A stretch of DNA of 64,000 nt. It comes from Haloarcula sp. CBA1127. Lineage in GTDB: Archaea; Halobacteriota; Halobacteria; Halobacteriales; Haloarculaceae. The notes under the pieces were generated by a model, which ran no database searches, was not told the DNA's origin, and saw nothing but the letters and a program-made list of their open reading frames with translations. Where the stretch lies: the NCBI RefSeq assembly GCF_001485575.1, contig NZ_BCNB01000003.1:43871-107870 (forward strand). The letters are read 5' to 3'. The position numbers and the translations under genes are program-made. Numbering within the stretch: the first letter of the stretch is position 1; every line of letters starts with the position of its first letter. Shown here in pieces: positions 45,508 through 52,092 of this stretch.

Positions 45508-46416
45508 ATGGGAGACAAGTATCCTTCTGATTGGAACACTCGCCGTAAAAAGGTCTACAAACGGGATAATCACCGATGTAATAAATGTGGTGCCCGCGGT
45601 GGGCCACGAGGTAGTGTCGAACTCCATGCTCATCACAAGACACCAATTTCTGAAGGCGGTTCACACCGGTTTCGTAACCTAACTACAGTCTGTAAATCAT
45701 GCCACAAGAATATCCACGGACACGGCGTCGGTGGACGTAGCTCTTCAACCACCGACAGTGAAGATGAGATTGACCCAGTGGCTGGGGCAATTTCAGTTGG
45801 GCTAGTTGTGTTAGTGGTGTTTTTAGGAGTGACGTATGGAGCAGTTGTACAGGTATTTCCAGCAGGGCAAACAGTCAGCGAAGAGTATCATATTGCGTAT
45901 CACAGTGACACTGAAGACCCGGACGGGTATGGTCAAGAGATTCGGTACGACGTTGGTCAGCCGTTAATCCTAAAATATGAGCTTGCGGACAATGTGATAT
46001 CTGAGAAGGACAGCACCCGATTACGAGTGAGTGTCCATAACCCAAGTGAGAATTACCTCAGAGGTCAACTTGACGTGCTTGGACACACCAACTACTGGCT
46101 CAAAGGAGAAATCGCTACGTTCGACTTTGATTTGGCACCAGGAGAAACAGCCTCGACAAGTGTCTCCTTATCTGGCAGCGAAATGGTTGCAGACAGTGGT
46201 GTAGGACAGAGAAAGACAACATTCGGTGCTGAGGCGCATATTTTTACCAATCCATATAGGGTAACCAGTACCCAAGAGAGTGATATATTGGCTGAGAAAA
46301 TGAATCTAAAAGTCCGAAAACCGTTACTGTCCCGTCTCGGTTTATATTGGCTTATCTTTTTGAGCCTGTGTTTCACAGCCGGTGGATACCTCTTCCGGAA
46401 AAACAGAGACAACTAA
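45508..46416 (+). CDS. Membrane-anchored HNH endonuclease
   Basis: A protein of 302 aa. Residues 1-75 are an HNH nuclease: RRKKVYKRDNHRCNKCG, HAHHKTPISEGGSHRFRNL, then CKSCHKNIHG, with both zinc Cys pairs, the HH of the active site and the Asn all present. A membrane helix follows (about 90-112, VAGAISVGLVVLVVFLGVTY), then about 160 residues of beta-rich domain (TRLRVSVHNPSENYLRGQ, FDLAPGETASTSVSL) and a second helix (about 275-295, LYWLIFLSLCFTAGGYLF). This would place the nuclease in the cytoplasm and the beta domain outside. Low GC. An invader-sensing effector at the envelope is an inference. Confidence 0.82.
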   Translation: MGDKYPSDWNTRRKKVYKRDNHRCNKCGARGGPRGSVELHAHHKTPISEGGSHRFRNLTTVCKSCHKNIHGHGVGGRSSSTTDSEDEIDPVAGAISVGLVVLVVFLGVTYGAVVQVFPAGQTVSEEYHIAYHSDTEDPDGYGQEIRYDVGQPLILKYELADNVISEKDSTRLRVSVHNPSENYLRGQLDVLGHTNYWLKGEIATFDFDLAPGETASTSVSLSGSEMVADSGVGQRKTTFGAEAHIFTNPYRVTSTQESDILAEKMNLKVRKPLLSRLGLYWLIFLSLCFTAGGYLFRKNRDN

Positions 46417-46499
46417 CAGATTTGCTTGAGACGAAGCGCTCGGGCAGCTCGCCGGACACGCTGGCGGTTCTCGACTGTGCAGCGAACAGTCTTGCTCAT
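46413..46499 (-). pseudogene. 5' fragment of the gene duplicated at 48084-48347
   Basis: ATG at 46499 begins MSKTVRCTVENRQRVRRAAR, identical in its first 20 residues but one to the intact gene at 48347, then diverges (ALRLKQIC) and stops within 4 bp of the HNH stop. The HNH cassette has evidently replaced the rest of the gene. Confidence 0.65.
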
Positions 46500-46790
46500 G
46501 CGTTCAGCCCCCGAGCGAGATCATCGACGAGTGAGCCTCCGACGTGAGGGCCGACGGCCCAGCCGCGTTCGTCTTGCGTGTACTCGCACCAGCCTGCGAG
46601 TGTTTCATACGGCGTCTCGGCGAGTTTGACCTTCTCGGCTTGGGCGTCGCTGACGACGACGGCCACAGCGAACTCATAGCTATCCCAGTAGTGTGCCGCG
46701 CCTTCACCGTCGATGCCCAAGAAGAGCGGGCGGTTCTGGGTGAGCAGTTCGCGGGCGGTACGGTCAGTACAAACGAGCTACCCATTAAAA
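46496..46790 (-). pseudogene. 5'-truncated copy of the gene at 48344-48673
   Basis: From about 46790 the frame reads DRTARELLTQNRPLFLGIDG, then EGAAHYWDSYEFAVAVVVSD and GWAVGPHVGGSLVDDLARGL, closely matching the intact gene at 48344. An in-frame TAG just upstream and lack of the N-terminal 25 residues show truncation. Its stop overlaps the following fragment by ATGA exactly as in the intact pair. Confidence 0.65.
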
Positions 46791-46846
46791 AGATTAGACA
46801 TATATCATGTGAAATTTTAGATGCTGTCGAGCATTTTTTCGCACTG

Positions 46847-46960
46847 GTGAGTTTCGAGCAGTACAACTGTCCAAACTGCGGCGCGAGATTGAGCTATCAG
46901 ACGACGAAGCACAACGGCTGTTCGAACTGTGGTTTCGTTCCGCCACACAGCGCTGAGTGA
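46847..46960 (+). CDS. Small zinc-ribbon protein (37 aa)
   Basis: GTG at 46847 starts MSFEQYNCPNCGARLSYQTT, followed by CSNCGFVPPHSAE. Two CPxCG-type knuckles 15 residues apart form a complete zinc ribbon, as in the very short CPxCG proteins common in haloarchaea. ACATATATC at about 46798-46806 is a plausible TATA box. Alternatively it is the tail of a longer lost gene. Confidence 0.5.
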   Translation: MSFEQYNCPNCGARLSYQTTKHNGCSNCGFVPPHSAE

Positions 46961-47063
46961 CGAATTTGGTCGGGGTTACAGGCGCAATATGCATATCCAC
47001 TGGGCGGGTATTTCTGGTGAGATGGTGAGCAACAACCGACGGTCAGAAATCAACCGATAGTCG

Positions 47064-47107
47064 GCTAACCAACAGTCACAGGTATTGGTAAGCTATTGTT
47101 GGTTAGC
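47064..47107. repeat. CTAACCAACA dyad, copy 2 of 3
   Basis: GCTAACCAACA (47064-47074) and TGTTGGTTAGC (47097-47107) are a perfect 11-bp inverted repeat around 22 nt. It lies just past the stop of the fragment at 47116. Confidence 0.6.
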
Positions 47108-47115
47108 GCTTTTCG

Positions 47116-47241
47116 CTACACTGTCGCCGCCACGTGCTGATACTCCGCCTGCGACGGCGTCGGCTGCACCGTCAGCCCGGCTAGCGCGAGGTCCCAGAGC
47201 ACTTCGGGCGGCACACCCTCGGTCTCGCGAAGGACAGCATC
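47116..47241 (-). pseudogene. 3' fragment of a third copy of the 48084-48347 gene
   Basis: In minus orientation DAVLRETEGVPPEVLWDLAL, then AGLTVQPTPSQAEYQHVAAT and a stop, matching the C-terminal half of the intact gene (DAVLRDTEGIPPEVLRELAL). The N-terminal half is missing upstream of 47241. Its missing half does not match the 5' fragment at 46413 by position, so at least one rearrangement occurred. Confidence 0.6.
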
Positions 47242-47376
47242 AAGAAACTGCGAACACTGAGTTAATCGCTCGTGGTGATCTGATCAGTATAGTAGAAAGA
47301 CGGAACACACTATGAAAGTGGTTCTACTGGTTTTAAATCGGAAACCGTAGTGTAGATTCATACGAGGGTAGTTCAG
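47242..47376. promoter_or_regulatory. Promoter of the small membrane protein gene
   Basis: TTTTAAATC at about 47332-47340 is a clear TATA box 37 bp before ATG 47377. Nothing else recognised. Confidence 0.5.
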
Positions 47377-47754
47377 ATGGGTCTACGAACTACAATCGGT
47401 GTGGCGTTCATTATACTGTCATATGTGGGTGTTTTCGTGGCCCTCCCTCCGCACTGGATGCCGTGGTTAAGCCCGGTGGGGCTGTTTGAAAATGTATTCG
47501 TCATACTTGTTGGGGTTCTTTCAATGGTGTTCGGAGCGACGCAGGCCACATTTGAGCAGGCTCTGAGTCGCCCGACGAAAAGAGAGCGATTCACTCTCCC
47601 GGTGGGAGGAACACTCGCTGTAGTGGTTCCAATTCACCTGTATCTCATTTTTGCTGGATCCGGCCCGCTTGCCCCGATGTTTCTCGCTATGTACCTCCTT
47701 GCGGGTATTGCAGGTATCATCACAGCTTGGTTTGCCAGCAAACGGCCATACTGA
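47377..47754 (+). CDS. Small four-helix membrane protein
   Basis: A protein of 125 aa with four hydrophobic segments: TTIGVAFIILSYVGVFVAL, GLFENVFVILVGVLSMVFG, LAVVVPIHLYLIFAG and APMFLAMYLLAGIAGIITAW, joined by short charged loops (RPTKRERF). No family is recognised. It stands alone between decayed genes and a large dyad. It could be an immunity, exclusion or transport protein; no evidence decides. Confidence 0.7.
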   Translation: MGLRTTIGVAFIILSYVGVFVALPPHWMPWLSPVGLFENVFVILVGVLSMVFGATQATFEQALSRPTKRERFTLPVGGTLAVVVPIHLYLIFAGSGPLAPMFLAMYLLAGIAGIITAWFASKRPY

Positions 47755-47838
47755 ATATAAGTAGGCATATTGACCAGCCGATTCACCAGCAATCGATTTG
47801 GGATCAGTCGCCCAGAGAACTGTTCTACAACACTCCTA

Positions 47839-47882
47839 ACTAACCAACACTGGGCCACTGTCTCCACCGAGTGTTGGTTAGT
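47839..47882. repeat. CTAACCAACA dyad, copy 3 of 3
   Basis: ACTAACCAACACT (47839-47851) and AGTGTTGGTTAGT (47870-47882) are a perfect 13-bp inverted repeat around 18 nt, 85 bp past the membrane-protein stop. A terminator hairpin or an operator are both possible. Confidence 0.6.
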
Positions 47883-47960
47883 GAACTACCACCCCCGGAA
47901 GTCCAAGAAGGGGTACATACCGGTCACCCGCCACTTACAGGTACATACTCACGCCATCAT

Positions 47961-47983
47961 GGGACCTGTCTCTAACAGGTCCC
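47961..47983 (-). terminator. 9-bp hairpin with CTCTA loop, downstream of the 48084 pair
   Basis: GGGACCTGT (47961-47969) pairs with ACAGGTCCC (47975-47983) around CTCTA. A related hairpin (CCCTG-TCTCTAG-CAGGG) lies upstream of the same gene pair at 48700-48716. Confidence 0.5.
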
Positions 47984-48083
47984 GGCGCGGGGTCGCAAGC
48001 TGTCAGGAGTAGTCTCAAAACCATCGCAACCCATGCAGGGCATACACACGATTCAGCAAAAAATAGAGGTATCGCCACCCGAT

Positions 48084-48347
48084 TCAGGCCGTCGCGACGA
48101 CGTGTTGGTTACCAGCCTGCGAGGGCATTGGCTGCAACGTCAGTCCAGCTAGCGCCAGCTCTCGAAGCACCTCGGGCGGGATGCCCTCGGTGTCACGAAG
48201 CACGGCGTCGACCGTCCAGGCGTCGTGTTCCGAACGGACCGGCGGCGTCGTCTCGACCAGCACGGTCGGCACGGTCTCCCGGAGCGCTTGGGCAGCACGC
48301 CGGACACGCTGGCGGTTCTCGACCGTGCAGCGAACGGTCTTACTCAT
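48084..48347 (-). CDS. Small plasmid protein, second gene of a coupled pair (87 aa)
   Basis: ATG at 48347 (MSKTVRCTVENRQRVRRAAQ) overlaps the stop of the upstream gene by ATGA. It ends PMPSQAGNQHVVATA. It has a short basic N-terminal helix, then HDAWTVDAVLRDTEGIPPEVLRELALAGL. No motif I can name. Two broken copies of the same gene lie at 46413 and 47116, so the pair was duplicated on this replicon. Function unknown. Confidence 0.7.
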   Translation of the reverse strand: MSKTVRCTVENRQRVRRAAQALRETVPTVLVETTPPVRSEHDAWTVDAVLRDTEGIPPEVLRELALAGLTLQPMPSQAGNQHVVATA

Positions 48348-48673
48348 GTGTCCAGCCTCCGGACGAGATCGTCGACGATAGAGCCGCCGGCATGCGGGCC
48401 GACAGCCCAGCCGCGTTTGTCCTGCGTGTACCCGCACCAGCCTGCGAGTGTCTCATACGGCGTATCGGCGAGTTCGACTTTCTCGGCGTGGTCTTTGGTG
48501 GCAACAACGGCTACAGCGAACTCGTAGCTGTCCCAGTAGTGGGCCGCGCCTTCGCCGTCGACACCGACGAAAAGCGGGCGGCTCTGGGTAAGCAGTTCGC
48601 GAGCGATACGTTCCTGTCGATGTGCGTCAGTCGTGCCGACAGATTTACTAGTCGGCGAGGCAGACTTACTCAT
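48344..48673 (-). CDS. Small plasmid protein, first gene of a coupled pair (109 aa)
   Basis: Starts MSKSASPTSKSVGTTDAHRQ. The core (RPLFVGVDGEGAAHYWDSYE, FAVAVVATKDHAEKVELADT, GWCGYTQDKRGWAVGPHAGG) is repeated in a truncated copy at 46496. The strand-turn pattern suggests a small alpha/beta domain. The 5' flank contains a CCCTG/CAGGG hairpin rather than the TTTTGTG leader. Function unknown. Confidence 0.7.
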   Translation of the reverse strand: MSKSASPTSKSVGTTDAHRQERIARELLTQSRPLFVGVDGEGAAHYWDSYEFAVAVVATKDHAEKVELADTPYETLAGWCGYTQDKRGWAVGPHAGGSIVDDLVRRLDT

Positions 48674-48699
48674 GGTTCATTCCGGAACCGACGCGCCTG

Positions 48700-48716
48700 C
48701 CCTGTCTCTAGCAGGG
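48700..48716 (-). other. CCCTG hairpin in the leader of the 48344 gene
   Basis: CCCTG (48700-48704) pairs with CAGGG (48712-48716) around TCTCTAG. Loop sequence is shared with the hairpin at 47961, so both ends of the gene pair carry related structures. Confidence 0.4.
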
Positions 48717-48836
48717 TGGGTAACTCGTGTTCTCGAAGGCACGAAATCGCCCAGCCGCGCGTCTGTTCCTATCTAAAAGGTTGCGCCCCCGCAACAATAA
48801 AACTATTGTCTAGGCGCAATGATTGAGTAACAGAAG

Positions 48837-49079
48837 ATGAGTACCAAAGGCCCCGACCCCAAAGTCAACGACTCCGAGTTACTTCAGGCCGTTATGAGTA
48901 CAAACGAACCGTTTGCCACTGCCAAGCAAGTTGCAGAACAGGTTGGACTTTCATCTTGGAGAGTCCGGCAGCGGATGAGTCAGTTAGCAGAATCTGGCGA
49001 TATTCAGAGGTCTCAGCTCGGAAATGGGCCGTATATTTACTGGCTCGACGGGTCGTTCAATTCCGAATCGGAGACCTGA
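48837..49079 (+). CDS. Small winged-helix regulator (80 aa)
   Basis: MSTKGPDPKVNDSELLQAVM leads into a helix-turn-helix, TAKQVAEQVGLSSWRVRQRM, then SQLAESGDIQRSQLGNGPYIYWL as the wing. AACAATAAAACTATTG at about 48797 supplies a TATA region. It is convergent with, overlaps, and is a paralogue of the gene at 49037. It may act on the neighbouring small-gene operons. Confidence 0.75.
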   Translation: MSTKGPDPKVNDSELLQAVMSTNEPFATAKQVAEQVGLSSWRVRQRMSQLAESGDIQRSQLGNGPYIYWLDGSFNSESET

Positions 49080-49309
49080 CGCCTCCCGTCATCAGTCAAC
49101 CACCACGCTCTGGTCGATCCGAACTTTCCGGATTCAACGAGGCGTATCTCTTCGAGTTGCTTCATCCGTCGATCAATAGCCTGTCTACTAAGATCAACGC
49201 GGTCTGCGATTTCAGTGGTTCCGAGCGCCGGTTTGTAGGCTAGAGCAAGCACACGAAGTAGTTCTTCGTCACTGACCTCTTGCTCAGGGCCTGGCTTGTC
49301 GCCAGCCAT
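49037..49309 (-). CDS. Small winged-helix regulator (90 aa), convergent paralogue
   Basis: MAGDKPGPEQEVSDEELLRV leads to the helix-turn-helix TTEIADRVDLSRQAIDRRMK, then QLEEIRLVESGKFGSTRAWWL. Residue by residue it follows the same layout as the plus-strand neighbour (PGP, ELL, helix-turn-helix, W-L wing). The two genes overlap at their 3' ends by 43 bp, so transcription of one opposes the other. Confidence 0.75.
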   Translation of the reverse strand: MAGDKPGPEQEVSDEELLRVLALAYKPALGTTEIADRVDLSRQAIDRRMKQLEEIRLVESGKFGSTRAWWLTDDGRRQVSDSELNDPSSQ

Positions 49310-49492
49310 CAGTATGATTCATGTCTGGGAGTGCATACTTATAGAAAGTGTCTACTAATCATTGCACCTGCACAAGTATTATGTCCAACGGGTGTCACGT
49401 ATCCAGATATGCGCGACTCACCGGGTCAGATATATTCGACGAAAATGGACCACCGGAGCCATACCTCCGCTGGCCCGGTCGCGCACGGCATC

Positions 49493-49768
49493 ATGACCGA
49501 AGCAACCAGACCACAAAACGATACCGCACAGGACCGGCAGGAGCGTAGACTATCGACAGCCAAGTGCCTCTTATCAAACGCCGACATTGACGCCGCTGTC
49601 ATTGAGTACTGCCAGACTGTCCTCGACCCGCCGGGCTACGAGCGCAGTCACATCCAAGCACGCCTCGACGCCTGCGCAGCCCGACTTGCACTGGCCCAAA
49701 CAGAGCACACCACTAGACGGACACGCGAAGCTAGACAGATACTGCTCGCCGTCAGCGGAGGCCCATAA
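49493..49768 (+). CDS. Hypothetical helical protein (91 aa)
   Basis: ATG at 49493 (MTEATRPQNDTAQDRQERRL) is preferred; ATG at 49409 in the same frame is possible. The rest, SNADIDAAVIEYCQTVLDPP and ARLDACAARLALAQTEHTTR, is helical. It couples by TAATG to a 44-aa frame. No family recognised. Confidence 0.5.
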   Translation: MTEATRPQNDTAQDRQERRLSTAKCLLSNADIDAAVIEYCQTVLDPPGYERSHIQARLDACAARLALAQTEHTTRRTREARQILLAVSGGP

Positions 49769-49902
49769 TGAGTACGCACCACTTGCGCCGCCCGGCCTAT
49801 CTCCATGGCCACCCGCATCCGGTCGCCCAGCCACTCGAAGCCTCCACGGCCTCGGCCACAGCTGTACCCCTGCCACTAGTGGAGGTGTCCCGCAACCGGT
49901 GA
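49768..49902 (+). CDS. Possible coupled small protein (44 aa)
   Basis: ATG overlaps the previous stop (TAATG). It reads MSTHHLRRPAYLHGHPHPVA, then SATAVPLPLVEVSRNR. His/Pro-rich; real coding is uncertain. Confidence 0.35.
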   Translation: MSTHHLRRPAYLHGHPHPVAQPLEASTASATAVPLPLVEVSRNR

Positions 49903-50104
49903 ACCCAGTGCCACGCCGGTCCGGGCGACGACAGCACATACAGACTGCTAGTCGGCGGCGCGGTGCCACGACGCAAATCCACTAGACGGAGCGGGGTTGC
50001 CACGAGCCAACCGCTCGCCTAGAGAGCGCCAGCTACGTCACCGGTAGCCCGTGCTGTGGTCAGCACTGCTCGGTTCGATTCCGAGCACGGGTCCTGTGGT
50101 CACA

Positions 50105-50977
50105 ATGCCACGACAAACGAACCCCAACGACGACGACACAGCCACCGACCAAGCCCTTGCCGACCATCTCGACATGGACATCGGACAGGCTGAGACGGAT
50201 ACCGACGAACTCCAAGCGCTCGTCAACGACCTCGACGGCGACGTGTCACCCCTCGTTTCGAGTGTTCTTGAGACGCTGGTCGCGACTATCGATGACCTCC
50301 ACGAACGCGTCACCGAACTAGAGGCCGACGTTGAACAGACCCACGAGGTTGCCACCACCGCCGTCGGTAACGCCGCCACGAACGACCAGCGTCTCGACGA
50401 CCTCGAAGCAAAGCAGGAGACTACCCGCGACGTCGCCAAGAGTGCCATCGCCAAAGCCCAGCAACTCGAAGCCGACACCGACCAGCAGGAAGACGCCGAG
50501 GAGCTCCCCGAGGGCATCGAACCCAGCAGCTCCCCGCTGGATTTCTTCGCGAACTGCCGGCAGTCGAAAGTCAAGACGATGTTCGTCGAGCGCTCGAACC
50601 GCCAGAACACCTATCGCGCCATCAGCATCGCCAAGCGCTGGCCGGAGTTTGCCACGACACGAACCGACGGCAGCGGCGTTTTCATGACGAAAGGTGACCT
50701 ACAAACGGCCCTCACCGCCGAACTCGGGAAGGAACCCCACCGCCAGACGATCAAGCGCGTCTGGGAGACACTGGTCGACATCGGCGGCGACGACGTCGTC
50801 GAGAAAACCCGGCAGGTCGGACGGGATCAGACCCAAACCGAGATCCTCGCGATGGATATCGAGACCGCCGAAGGGTTACTCGAAAAACGCTACATCGGTC
50901 TCGATCTGTTGGAGAACAGCGACCACAAAGCCGCGACAGGTGGCGTCACACCCGTTGTGGTGGAGTCCACGCCCTAA
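50105..50977 (+). CDS. Coiled-coil protein with C-terminal helix-turn-helix-like domain
   Basis: A protein of 290 aa from ATG 50105 (MPRQTNPNDDDTATDQALAD). Residues 50-150 form a long coiled coil (VSSVLETLVATIDDLHERVT, LDDLEAKQETTRDVAKSAIA). The C-terminal 130 residues are compact: SPLDFFANCRQSKVKTMFVE, NTYRAISIAKRWPEFA, and GKEPHRQTIKRVWETLVDIG. The last block resembles a DNA-binding helix-turn-helix. Such proteins recur on haloarchaeal plasmids and viruses as I recall; a role in replication control or partition is only suggested. Confidence 0.7.
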   Translation: MPRQTNPNDDDTATDQALADHLDMDIGQAETDTDELQALVNDLDGDVSPLVSSVLETLVATIDDLHERVTELEADVEQTHEVATTAVGNAATNDQRLDDLEAKQETTRDVAKSAIAKAQQLEADTDQQEDAEELPEGIEPSSSPLDFFANCRQSKVKTMFVERSNRQNTYRAISIAKRWPEFATTRTDGSGVFMTKGDLQTALTAELGKEPHRQTIKRVWETLVDIGGDDVVEKTRQVGRDQTQTEILAMDIETAEGLLEKRYIGLDLLENSDHKAATGGVTPVVVESTP

Positions 50978-51301
50978 CCCTGTGACACACACCGGATAGG
51001 ACACGAACCGACACTGAACCGACGCTACTGGACGCGGTGGTACGTGCCCTGCCGCCGTCGACGCCGCTGTTTGCTAGCTGCAGGAACCGGGAGCGACCCC
51101 CTGTTGTCAGGAGTGTAGTGAGTGATCGTAACACGAACAGAGCGACCACAGCGATTCCAGTGGTCACAACGGGTGTGACAGATCCATCTTGGTACTGGTC
51201 TGGATCGCCTGCCTGTTCGGATATGGCTGATAGGCCTTCTCTGGACCGCCTCTCACCCGGCGGGGGCTCACAAAATACGGGCGAGTTCTCTTGCTGTCAG
51301 A
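50978..51301. other. Decayed region with an orphan leader
   Basis: In minus orientation, after an orphan TTTTGTG leader at 51269-51276, one frame reads EGLSAISEQAGDPDQYQDGS followed by TGIAVVALFVLRSLTTLLTT, like a small membrane protein, but lacks a start codon at the expected place. Probably a decayed small gene. Confidence 0.35.
51240..51276 (-). promoter_or_regulatory. Orphan copy of the shared leader
   Basis: In minus orientation TTTTGTG, then GAGCCCCCGCCGGGTGAGAGGC; the usual ATG 31-37 bases later is missing. Confidence 0.45.
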
Positions 51302-51547
51302 CTAGGCTTGCTCTATTGTCTCGACCCACTCGGGAGCGCAATCGTGTGTGCCGCCGTAGATCGAGTTGTCGGGATACTGGTCGTCGTCAGCCTCGACAGA
51401 GACGATCACGTTGCCGCCGGAACGCGAAATTTCTGTAACGGTTCCGACGACTGCATCGAGTGGGCCGTCTCCGTCGGTCCAGTCGGTTCGGACGTGGTCG
51501 CCGCGGTCGAAGTCATACTCCTCGAAGGAAGGCGCTGTGGTACTCAT
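51302..51547 (-). CDS. Small beta-rich protein (81 aa)
   Basis: From ATG 51547: MSTTAPSFEEYDFDRGDHVR, then GTVTEISRSGGNVIVSVEAD and CAPEWVETIEQA. The alternating strand pattern (GDHVRTDW, AVVGTVTEI, NVIVSVE) suggests a small SH3/OB-like barrel. The longer frame to 51907 runs through the leader and a divergent gene and is rejected. It has a textbook copy of the shared leader. Confidence 0.65.
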   Translation of the reverse strand: MSTTAPSFEEYDFDRGDHVRTDWTDGDGPLDAVVGTVTEISRSGGNVIVSVEADDDQYPDNSIYGGTHDCAPEWVETIEQA

Positions 51548-51579
51548 GATCTCCTCCGGCTCCGAGGGAGACACAAAAT
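51548..51579 (-). promoter_or_regulatory. Shared SD-hairpin leader, copy before 51302-51547
   Basis: In gene orientation ATTTTGTG, then TCTCC-CTCGGAGCC-GGAGGAGATC and ATG. CTCC pairs with GGAG, hiding a perfect GGAGG five bases before the ATG. TTTTGTG is 31 bases before the ATG. Confidence 0.7.
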
Positions 51580-51632
51580 GGCTCGGATACCAGCCAGAGT
51601 GCTGATACTGCTTGCCGAGAGAAGAAGAGCTG

Positions 51633-51893
51633 ATGACCGAATTGCGGGTCCGGAAACCCGATGGCTGGACGACCGTCTCGTTTCCCGACGAAGTTGCGAC
51701 GATCTCGGTTGTCGGTGGGAAGGTCGACGGCCAGCTGTGCCTGACCCTCACCGGCGAACGGGAGGACAGTCCTCGCATCGTCGAAACCGGCATTCTCGAC
51801 GTCGACAAAAGTGACGAGAACTTGTTGGAGAATACAGTGCCCCGGACCGAGGACGGGACGAGTATCGCTTTGGACTGGCTACTGCCGGAGTAG
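51633..51893 (+). CDS. Small hypothetical protein (86 aa)
   Basis: From ATG 51633 (MTELRVRKPDGWTTVSFPDE), preferred over an in-frame TTG at 51612. It is beta-rich: VATISVVGGKVDGQLCLTLT and IVETGILDVDKSD. It is divergent from the gene at 51302, sharing an 85-bp promoter region. Function unknown. Confidence 0.6.
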   Translation: MTELRVRKPDGWTTVSFPDEVATISVVGGKVDGQLCLTLTGEREDSPRIVETGILDVDKSDENLLENTVPRTEDGTSIALDWLLPE

Positions 51894-52092
51894 CAGCCGT
51901 TGTGCATACGGTTTCTTTATTCATCAGAGGGTGTGAAACGGCTGTTTGGTAAGCGTGCAGACGGACTGCCAGCGGTCCTACCAATTTTACTCGATTTTCT
52001 GAGCGCCGTGCGAGATGTAGGGTGCAGAATATTTTTTTCGAAGCTGGCAGTAGATTGTCACTCAGTCTCAAACCCTGGATTCTTTCAAAATC

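Noticed and set aside
48128..48826. 232-codon plus-strand frame over the duplicated gene pair
   Set aside because: It is antisense to two well-supported coupled genes whose copies are conserved elsewhere in the window.
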